A program made the translations under genes and the position numbers. A DNA stretch of 10,114 bases from an uncultured Clostridia bacterium. GTDB taxonomy: Bacteria > Bacillota > Clostridia > Oscillospirales > Butyricicoccaceae. Location of the stretch: the NCBI GenBank assembly GCA_910589115.1, contig CAJUSB010000117.1, positions 1 through 10,114 on the forward strand, in the 5' to 3' direction. The notes below the pieces were generated by a model, which made no database searches, was not told where the DNA came from, and saw only the letters and a list, made by a program, of their open reading frames with translations. Below are positions 4,414 to 10,114 of the stretch, in pieces; position 1 is the stretch's first letter; every line of letters starts with the position of its first letter.

Positions 4414-6150
4414 TCAGGCTCCATCCGTATCGCGACGAATAAACTGTGCGTTTTTGCCGCGACCTTCTCGGACAATTCCCAAGCGGGTGAGAAGCGTACC
4501 TACTCGATCATCATTCATGAGATCTTTCCAAACGGCTTTGCTGATATGCAGCACCCGATCTCGAAGTGCGGCAACGCTGATTTCCGTACCCTGCCAAGCT
4601 TCCATGAACGCAGCGAACCTATCATAAGCGGTAGGTTCCCCTTGGTATTTGCGTCCCCTGCCCTTGGCCGTTTTCATACAGTCCGGCAGGGTATTGATGA
4701 TATCTTCACGGCATCCGGGAAACCGTTCCCGCAGAAGCGGCCATACGCCTTCGGGCGGGCAAAACAGATAAACGTGAATCTTATCACTGCACCCCGGAAG
4801 CCGGATTGCCGAGCGGTAGATTTCCTGTTCCACCCGTGCGGTAAGGTATCTGGCTTCGTACTCCTTCAACATTGGAAGCTGCCGCAGAGGATCATCGGGA
4901 ATCCCATTCTGCTGGAATTCTTCAAATGTCTCCTCGATAATATCACGGAAACCGTGCTCACCCCATGCAGCAAAGCAGTTGATAAAGAAATCATCCGGTT
5001 TCAGGCGCGGCCAGCCAAGCAGGATTACGGTACGGCAATCCCGAAAATCATTGCTGCCATTTGTGCCGCCATAATAAGGCAGCTTACCGTCAACTTGGCA
5101 AAACCGATCAGGGATATCATTATGAAACAGCGTCCTGCTTTGCTCCTTGTAACTGCTGAGAAAAATTTTCCCGACGCTATTCTCTGCGATTTCATCAATC
5201 AGCTTCCGTATGCCAGCTTGTTTCTCCGGTGAACGCAATGCCGTTTTCGAGACATTGCAGCCTGGATGCGTAAACAGATGAAAATTCAAATTGTCGAATT
5301 TCTGGTCCGGGTGCTTCTCATAGATTACCGAATTTTCTAAATATTTGTAATCCCCGTCAACTGATGCCGTAGCGTCAAAAATTAACGTTTGTGCTCTCCC
5401 GAATGACAAACCCGGTGAAGAAATGCGAATCATGCGGAATCCATTCGTCTTGATAAACAAACAGTCCTCTTTTACTAATGCGAGCATGACAGCCATGCAT
5501 TCGTCTCCCTCTGATATCAGAGACTTCTCTAAGTGCAAGTCAAAGAGACAAATGCAAAAATCTTTGAATCCTGCAATAGCCTCTTCATCCTCACGCAGTG
5601 TGCAAAAGCCAAACGGAAAATCTCGTTTTCGACCATTTGCATCTTCCAGCCTCAGTTTCCATCGGAGTCTGTCGAAAAATTTGGTAAAGCCGAAGGTAAG
5701 TTTAGACTGTAAGGCAGCAATCTTATTATCCGGCATATTCTGAGTAGAGCTAAACTGTTCAAAACTGTTACTGAAGATATTTAACCCTTCCTTTGAAAGA
5801 TTCAAAATCTCTGCCATTTCAAACTTTTCGTCGAAAAACAAAAATCTACGGGGGATTTCCACCCCTCTAAAAGTTCTATACATCATGCGGTGCATGGAAT
5901 CTTCTGATCTACGATACCGAAGAAACCTCGCCTGCGTGATTCCTGTTATCAAGGTAGTATGTCCTTTTGCAGTGGAATGAACGATTGGGCAGCTCTCTGC
6001 ATAGCTGCATTCAATAGGGACGCAATCATCGTAAGCTGCCGCTTCCGGATTCATACATAAGCCGCGTTTTTTCCCTGAAGGCGAGAAGCTTTGAATGGCT
6101 CCGATTAGATCATGCCTGCCGGGAAAGTACCGTTCAATTACATCCACCAT
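4414..6150 (-). CDS. DinG/XPD-like Fe-S helicase, N-terminal Walker A region missing
   Basis: A 578-residue superfamily 2 helicase fragment. Near the N-terminus are Cys32, Cys43, Cys48 and Cys54; the 5- and 6-residue spacing of the last three matches that of the Fe-S cysteines of E. coli DinG (194, 199, 205). Then come a Walker B-like FFDEK (105-109), LIFDATAS (257-263, motif III-like), GKIFLSSY (327-334, motif IV-like), GGTNGSNDFRDC followed by a strand (361-379, motif V-like), and the motif VI-like EQEIYRSAIR (441-450). A basic linker KGRGRKYQG and a winged-helix-like tail (about 525-575) close it. No GxxxxGK[ST] is in this frame or in the frames just upstream, so ATP binding should be impaired unless supplied elsewhere. 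The ATG lies 5 bp after the stop of a 38-aa ORF and lacks a clear SD. Probably a decayed or split replication helicase. Confidence 0.7.
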   Translation of the reverse strand: MVDVIERYFPGRHDLIGAIQSFSPSGKKRGLCMNPEAAAYDDCVPIECSYAESCPIVHSTAKGHTTLITGITQARFLRYRRSEDSMHRMMYRTFRGVEIPRRFLFFDEKFEMAEILNLSKEGLNIFSNSFEQFSSTQNMPDNKIAALQSKLTFGFTKFFDRLRWKLRLEDANGRKRDFPFGFCTLREDEEAIAGFKDFCICLFDLHLEKSLISEGDECMAVMLALVKEDCLFIKTNGFRMIRISSPGLSFGRAQTLIFDATASVDGDYKYLENSVIYEKHPDQKFDNLNFHLFTHPGCNVSKTALRSPEKQAGIRKLIDEIAENSVGKIFLSSYKEQSRTLFHNDIPDRFCQVDGKLPYYGGTNGSNDFRDCRTVILLGWPRLKPDDFFINCFAAWGEHGFRDIIEETFEEFQQNGIPDDPLRQLPMLKEYEARYLTARVEQEIYRSAIRLPGCSDKIHVYLFCPPEGVWPLLRERFPGCREDIINTLPDCMKTAKGRGRKYQGEPTAYDRFAAFMEAWQGTEISVAALRDRVLHISKAVWKDLMNDDRVGTLLTRLGIVREGRGKNAQFIRRDTDGA

Positions 6151-6155
6151 TTCGT

Positions 6156-6272
6156 TTATCGTCCGGATGCATCTATCTCGATGTGCGGCGCAAGCTCATC
6201 AGGTGCAAAATTATTTCCCTTTGCCGGATCTTGGGGTTTTTGAGGTGATTTACCGTTCTTGGAAGTTTTCAT
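6156..6272 (-). CDS. Small 38-aa ORF just before the helicase, possible broken-off N-terminus
   Basis: Begins MKTSKNGKSPQKPQDPAKG, lysine/proline-rich and probably disordered, and ends HIEIDASGR before TAA. GAGGAG lies 12 nt before the ATG. The helicase ATG follows 5 bp after the stop, in another frame. The helicase frame stays open back to 6195, and joining the two at the stop with a single-base change gives a smooth ASGR-INEMVDVIERYF. It may therefore be the true N-terminus of the helicase gene separated by a one-base deletion, or a leader peptide that couples translation. No family recognised. Confidence 0.35.
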   Translation of the reverse strand: MKTSKNGKSPQKPQDPAKGNNFAPDELAPHIEIDASGR

Positions 6273-6338
6273 TTTTTGCTCATTCTCCTCATTTCTTGTC
6301 CTAACAAAGCTAAAAAGTTGAATCCTCGTGGCAAAATC

Positions 6339-6377
6339 TCCGGCAAGGGGCCTTGCCGGAAGCGCAGCCCCTTTGCC
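6339..6377 (-). promoter_or_regulatory. Overlapping alternative hairpins ahead of the helicase gene
   Basis: tccggcaagg (6339-6348) and ccttgccgga (6351-6360) form a perfect 10-bp inverted repeat. The sequence ggcaaggggc (6342-6351) can instead pair with gcccctttgcc (6367-6377), with one bulge. The two structures exclude each other, as in an attenuator. The T tract after the minus-strand hairpin (GATTTTGCC) is weak, so strong termination is doubtful. The gap 6273-6453 otherwise shows no convincing gene. Confidence 0.4.
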
Positions 6378-6453
6378 TCGGATTTTTACAACATTATTCG
6401 ATCTTTTCGAGAGGAATTGCGAGTACGTAGGTACTATCGCGGCTACCATTTTT

Positions 6454-6906
6454 TTACAGATCATAGCGGTAGCGATATCCGTTTCCCGTGTGCTTCAGAA
6501 TGCCGCTTTCGCACCACATGCGCTGAATCTTTTGGGTCCAGTCCGTCTTGTCCGCAAAGGAACAATCGCACCCAGCCTTGCGAGCTTCTTTCAGGTAGAT
6601 TCTGAAAAGCCATTCCTCTGGAAGAACCAGATATTGGACGCCGCCGATCTCACGGATTGCTCCCTCATGCTTCTCTCTTTTGCTGAAATCCTGATCAAGC
6701 GCTGCCAGCTTCCTGGCAGGATCCCGGTACCATTCCTTCAGGAATTCAAGAAACACATTCGGATCCTCCATCTTGAAGATCAGCTGGGGATCGCTCGGTT
6801 TCGGCGCAAACACCTCAGTGGCACCGGCAAGCCAAGCATCAGCATCTTCCTGAGTCACCCATCGCCGATCCACAACAAAGGAAGAAAAGGATCGCAGAAC
6901 TTCCAA
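6454..6906 (-). CDS. Hypothetical protein, downstream half of a frame-broken gene
   Basis: A 150-residue frame whose only start is TTG inside a T6 run, with no SD, so it is unlikely to be translated alone. It overlaps the end of the upstream 341-codon frame. Adding one T to the run would fuse them as KLQNAVF-LEVLRSFSSFVVD into a protein of about 490 residues, and the codon flow is smooth across that point. Visible here: an acidic/aromatic segment VFLEFLKEWYRDPARKLAALD and a C-terminal winged-helix-like stretch (TDWTQKIQRMWCESGILKHTGNGYRYRYDL) of the sort found at the ends of element-borne primase or helicase proteins. No catalytic motif recognised. Confidence 0.6.
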   Translation of the reverse strand: MEVLRSFSSFVVDRRWVTQEDADAWLAGATEVFAPKPSDPQLIFKMEDPNVFLEFLKEWYRDPARKLAALDQDFSKREKHEGAIREIGGVQYLVLPEEWLFRIYLKEARKAGCDCSFADKTDWTQKIQRMWCESGILKHTGNGYRYRYDL

Positions 6907-7880
6907 AAAACTGCGTTCTGAAGCTTGGCTGGATCAAACACCACACTTCGATAACGAGAGTCCGGCTTTCCGAAGGAAGCCTTGGCTTTCTTGACAATCT
7001 GATCCGCCCACTCATTTTCATCACCTTCGTCGCATCGCCATTCATAGAAGACGGATGCCATCGCAAGGGAGTGTTCCTGAATCTGGCAAAACAGTTCATC
7101 ATCCACTGCGGCGAGATACCTGTCCGATAAGCAGGTGCCTTCGTATCCGGCTTTCGCACTATTAACCAAAATCAAGCCCGCCGATTCTGCATAGGGCTGC
7201 AATTCGTGGATCTGCTTGACATCTGCCCCGACTACGGCTATGAGCACATCATCGTAGGGAATCGGTGTGTGAACCTTCTTCGCCTTTTTCAATTTTACAG
7301 TTGCAGAATTGAAGTCCAGTAGGTTCCGCCCTACGATTGATGGTTTGCGATAGTCGAGCACAGGAGTGCGATAAACTTTTGGACGTCTCTTTCCCTTCTT
7401 CTTCCAGTGCTGGCGGGGTTCAATCAAGTGAATCCAGCTGGTAACTATATCTACCGTCTCTTCTGCGCATGTCCTGACAAACAGAACGGGATGAAAATCC
7501 TGGAGATATTCCTGAAGGCTTTCGCACCTGGCGGAAGTAAGGCACATCGCGACGAGCTGGTATCCGGCTCCATGATTTTCGAATAATTCGGACATTTCGA
7601 AAAATAACTGTGCACCCATTTTCAGCATCTCGAAGTCATCTGTCGGGGCTTTAACAGTGTTCAAATTGTTAATCTTTCCGCTCCACTTGACTTCGCAATT
7701 TTTGAGAAACGCTTCCGCTCGCTTCTGCCGCTCTTTCTCCACCAAGACATTAAACAAAGGAATCTTACGATTCAAAGTTTCTTCGGTCAAACGAATAAAC
7801 TCTTCCCGGGGGTTCTTGCGATACCAAATTCCGAGCCACCCTCCACTATACTTCAGCTCGATGATCTCTCCGTTTTTCAA
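6855..7880 (-). CDS. Hypothetical protein, upstream half of a frame-broken gene
   Basis: 341 codons starting at TTG (7878-7880). AAAGGAG lies 7 nt upstream and decides this start. The frame opens KNGEIIELKYSGGWLGIWY, has a basic middle (HWKKKGKRRPKVYRTP), a hydrophobic strand DDVLIAVVGADV and an acidic helix region (EWRCDEGDENEWADQIVKKAK). It has no P-loop, no signal peptide and no membrane segment. The last 18 residues (WKFCDPFLPLLWIGDG and the residues just before) probably follow a frameshift at the T6 run, since the other frame continues more plausibly into the 150-aa segment. Gene order suggests a replication or mobilisation protein of the element, but the family was not recognised. Confidence 0.7.
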   Translation of the reverse strand: MKNGEIIELKYSGGWLGIWYRKNPREEFIRLTEETLNRKIPLFNVLVEKERQKRAEAFLKNCEVKWSGKINNLNTVKAPTDDFEMLKMGAQLFFEMSELFENHGAGYQLVAMCLTSARCESLQEYLQDFHPVLFVRTCAEETVDIVTSWIHLIEPRQHWKKKGKRRPKVYRTPVLDYRKPSIVGRNLLDFNSATVKLKKAKKVHTPIPYDDVLIAVVGADVKQIHELQPYAESAGLILVNSAKAGYEGTCLSDRYLAAVDDELFCQIQEHSLAMASVFYEWRCDEGDENEWADQIVKKAKASFGKPDSRYRSVVFDPAKLQNAVFWKFCDPFLPLLWIGDG

Positions 7881-7954
7881 GGTTTTGCTCCTTTCGCAAT
7901 AACATGGAGGGTAGCCCCTCCCGGTCTCTTTGTTTTTCGGATCCGATGATATGC

Positions 7955-7960
7955 ATTATA
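7955..7960 (-). promoter_or_regulatory. TATAAT -10 box for the minus-strand element genes
   Basis: A perfect TATAAT on the minus strand about 75 bp before the TTG start of the 341-codon gene. The -35 at 16-18 bp spacing is GC-rich and poor, so it may need an activator. The -10 lies in a near-palindrome (gatatgcattatatc). Confidence 0.45.
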
Positions 7961-8078
7961 TCGCAAGAGGAACGCTTGCCCCGGTTCTGCGCCCCGAGTT
8001 TTTTAGGCAAAAAAGCATGATTTCAGCATTTTCCAACATGCGTTATGCCGGTTTTTCTTTTTATTTCATGAATTCAGA

Positions 8079-8096
8079 GACAATTTCGACAATTTC
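8079..8096. repeat. Tandem 9-bp repeat upstream of the orphan gene
   Basis: gacaatttc is repeated twice head to tail just before the ribosome site of the 652-residue gene; ATTTCATG also occurs twice (8063-8070, 8092-8099). The divergent gap 7881-8113 has no gene in it. It also holds a 6-bp ggaggg/ccctcc hairpin near 7906-7921. No strong plus-strand promoter was found. Confidence 0.35.
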
Positions 8097-8113
8097 ATGG
8101 AAGGCAAAAAAAG

Positions 8114-10072
8114 GTGATTTTTTTGAAAAAAATTTTTGAGTCTACGGAAACGGACAACATTCCGGAGTTACTGCCTATGCTTGTAGTAGAATCGCCCCCC
8201 TCACAACCTTATTTTACCCAAGACAATCAAGTGGATGAATATACTATCAAGAAGAAGTATTTATCCCCTCCGGAGTGTCAAAATGCCTTTTTACAAGAAA
8301 TAGGTTGTAAAACAGACAGACCGATTCGCAATTATCCACAATTGATTTGTAAACCTGATTTCATTATCCATCATATAAATGAGTGCACTATTGTGCCCTC
8401 GGAAATGCTGATTGCAGACAGACAAACTTTGTTTTCTCCCCAATTTGCTATCTATAATAATTATCATCACCCTTTTAGGGATGGTTGTGTACCACGGCCC
8501 CAAAAGAACCCGGCACTTATTCATGAACGCTGTTCTAATTTCGCTTTACGTAAGGTCAAAGAAGAAAAAAATCGTTATCTATTTGAAGAAATTCTGAATC
8601 GATTTAAACCGGATACACAGAATAACTTAATACAGTTTTGGGAATTTGCTAATAATCTTGTAACGTATTGGAGGAAACTTTCAGATGAAGATGAATCCAG
8701 ATGCCTTCTCAAAAGAGTGAACGATGTTCTGATCAATGTTAAACAAAAGGATTCGTTGATTGATAATAATTACATAAATTCATTGACTATTACTGAACTC
8801 AACGAAAATACGGTTATTTCCTTTGTGCATGAATGCCTTCTTGAATATCTGCACGCTTATAACAACATCATGCTAATTAATAAGGATCCAACGACTGGCC
8901 ACTTTAAACCGACATGCACAAATATTGATTACGATTTTGCATGGAGATATACCATTGAGTGTGAAAAATTAAGAACAATACGAGAGCAGCTTGCTAAGTT
9001 GTGGCCAAGTCTCGAATATCCCTTTGACGCAGGAGAGTCCTTTAACATTGACTCCCTCCCCGGAGGTCAGAGTGCATTTACTGCCACCACTTTTGAGCAA
9101 GTGCAGAAGAATATTTGCCAATATTTTACTGACGCTGCTCAAGAAGCCCTCACAAAACTGTCCTCTTCTCAGATTGAGTTTATTATCAAAAAGCTAGAAC
9201 AAACACGTAAAAAACTGTTTCCGTTCCGTACACTTGTTCTGTGTATCGTAAAGGGCGGCATCTTTTTTAAGAAACCCTGTACGCTAGAAATGGAAGCAAT
9301 TTTAGATTTTCCTAATCATATATATCGATCAAAACCGTCTGTCGCAATTCAAAGAGTGAAGCGTTTACGGCTGTTATTTGCACTCTGCCAGACATGCGAG
9401 TTGGCAAAGACTGATATTGAACAAAACATTTTACTCTTTCTCAAATACCATGGCGTTGTGCCTCAATCCGAAGAGGAATTTGTAATGTGGGACGATTTTC
9501 TTCGAGAGCATCATTTTACGGACTCACCTGTCAGTCTTCCACTTCGATACGCAAATGCACTAAACAAATGCCTTTCGCTGCAATTTGACCAATTAGTATG
9601 CTTTAACTCATGCTCTGCACTTCATATGGGAGGTTTTTCCGCTCTCATAAAGTACAAGCCTGACATACTGCATGAATATACATCAATGGAACACCAGAAA
9701 ACCATTCCTAAAACCTTATGTTACGAGTATCTAAGGCTGTGGGCCTCCGCGTCATTAAATGTCGATGCAATGAGGAGCATTTGCTTAGAAATTGTAAAAA
9801 AGCTTGATTGGACCCTCTTGAATGAATTAGACGGCTGGACCGATCAATATAAATTCGGAATTCCGCTCAATCATATCGATCTAAATGAATTAAAGCTATT
9901 ATTGTCAGAAATTGCGGTTCGATGCTCTTTGCTAAAAAAAGCAAAAAAACTGCTCCATCAATCACTTACAAAAAACGAATTGATATGGCGAGTGAAAATA
10001 CTAAAATCAGGTAAAACAAAAAAGTCTGAATCCAATACTCGAACTGGTTTTAAATATCCATCTAGTGTGTAG
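8114..10072 (+). CDS. Orphan hypothetical protein of 652 residues, likely cargo
   Basis: A long, largely helical, soluble-looking protein with no signal peptide, membrane span, P-loop or zinc-finger spacing that I can see. It is rich in single cysteines (about 20). Notable segments: a conserved-looking N-terminal part with RNYPQLICKPDFIIHHINECTI then HHPFRDGCVPRPQ (about 90-150), charged helices (KVKEEKNRYLFEEILNRF), a hydrophobic strand FRTLVLCIVKGGIFF (about 375-390) and a basic tail (KILKSGKTKKSESNTR). Start choice: GTG (8114) has GGAAGG 9 nt upstream; the alternative TTG (8123) lies 5 nt after AAGGTGA, which itself contains the GTG, so the true protein may be three residues shorter. It is more AT-rich than the minus-strand genes and divergent from them, suggesting separate acquisition. 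Defence or regulatory cargo is a guess. No function is assigned. Confidence 0.85.
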   Translation: MIFLKKIFESTETDNIPELLPMLVVESPPSQPYFTQDNQVDEYTIKKKYLSPPECQNAFLQEIGCKTDRPIRNYPQLICKPDFIIHHINECTIVPSEMLIADRQTLFSPQFAIYNNYHHPFRDGCVPRPQKNPALIHERCSNFALRKVKEEKNRYLFEEILNRFKPDTQNNLIQFWEFANNLVTYWRKLSDEDESRCLLKRVNDVLINVKQKDSLIDNNYINSLTITELNENTVISFVHECLLEYLHAYNNIMLINKDPTTGHFKPTCTNIDYDFAWRYTIECEKLRTIREQLAKLWPSLEYPFDAGESFNIDSLPGGQSAFTATTFEQVQKNICQYFTDAAQEALTKLSSSQIEFIIKKLEQTRKKLFPFRTLVLCIVKGGIFFKKPCTLEMEAILDFPNHIYRSKPSVAIQRVKRLRLLFALCQTCELAKTDIEQNILLFLKYHGVVPQSEEEFVMWDDFLREHHFTDSPVSLPLRYANALNKCLSLQFDQLVCFNSCSALHMGGFSALIKYKPDILHEYTSMEHQKTIPKTLCYEYLRLWASASLNVDAMRSICLEIVKKLDWTLLNELDGWTDQYKFGIPLNHIDLNELKLLLSEIAVRCSLLKKAKKLLHQSLTKNELIWRVKILKSGKTKKSESNTRTGFKYPSSV

Positions 10073-10114
10073 TCCTGCTGAAAATTAACCCAATTGCTGT
10101 TGTTAGAAGGAAGG

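Noticed and set aside
4546..5232. 228-codon plus-strand frame opposite the helicase
   Set aside because: The minus-strand protein has recognisable helicase motifs, and the plus frame has no SD or known family.
6903..6912. Classical -1 ribosomal slippery site at the T6 run
   Set aside because: In the zero frame the heptamer reads T TTT TGG, so the A-site codon would re-pair badly; a plain indel or polymerase slippage fits better.
7930..8139. 69-codon plus-strand frame before the orphan gene
   Set aside because: Lies in the divergent control region, overlaps the start of the next gene and has no clear ribosome site.
1..10114. CRISPR array, retron or toxin-antitoxin pair elsewhere
   Set aside because: No regularly spaced repeats, reverse transcriptase or typical small two-gene module was seen on either strand.

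Overview
The window looks like accessory DNA from a gut-type Firmicute (Clostridia, Oscillospiraceae/Lachnospiraceae-like). This is inferred from strong AAGGAGG-type ribosome sites, intrinsic terminators, tandem PD-(D/E)XK (Rpn/transposase-like) genes and the style of the tyrosine integrase. No rRNA, tRNA or CRISPR array was recognised.

Layout. Bases 3-89 are the tail of a plus-strand gene, possibly a recombinase. Bases 165-2273 hold two minus-strand paralogues of the PD-(D/E)XK nuclease family (about three quarters identical). Each has its own sigma70-like promoter with 17-bp spacing and its own intrinsic terminator. Each also carries a strong internal Shine-Dalgarno and in-frame ATG at the same codon (Met221), which would yield a 61-64 aa C-terminal product like the intragenic antitoxins known for Rpn proteins. 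Bases 2400-2870 contain no convincing gene. They hold a near-consensus plus-strand promoter followed at once by a 295-bp foldback: two 146-nt arms, a 3-nt loop, 19-bp terminal inverted repeats (17/19) and a 5-6 bp direct repeat at both ends. This has the form of a MITE, or of a locus for a long hairpin RNA.

From 2873 rightwards comes what looks like the integrase end of an integrated mobile element. On the minus strand, in transcription order, are a two-part hypothetical gene (reading frame broken at a T6 run), a 38-aa ORF, a DinG/XPD-like helicase lacking its Walker A segment, an excisionase-like HTH protein and a tyrosine integrase. A perfect TATAAT -10 box on the minus strand near 7955 may drive this set. 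Divergent from it, and visibly more AT-rich, is an orphan 652-residue plus-strand gene of no recognisable family, likely cargo.

The integrase and HTH protein would handle integration and excision. The helicase and two-part gene probably belonged to element replication, but both show frame breaks or missing motifs, so the replication part may be decaying. The far end of the element is not in the window, so its full content and att sites cannot be fixed here. All alignments and counts were done by eye.
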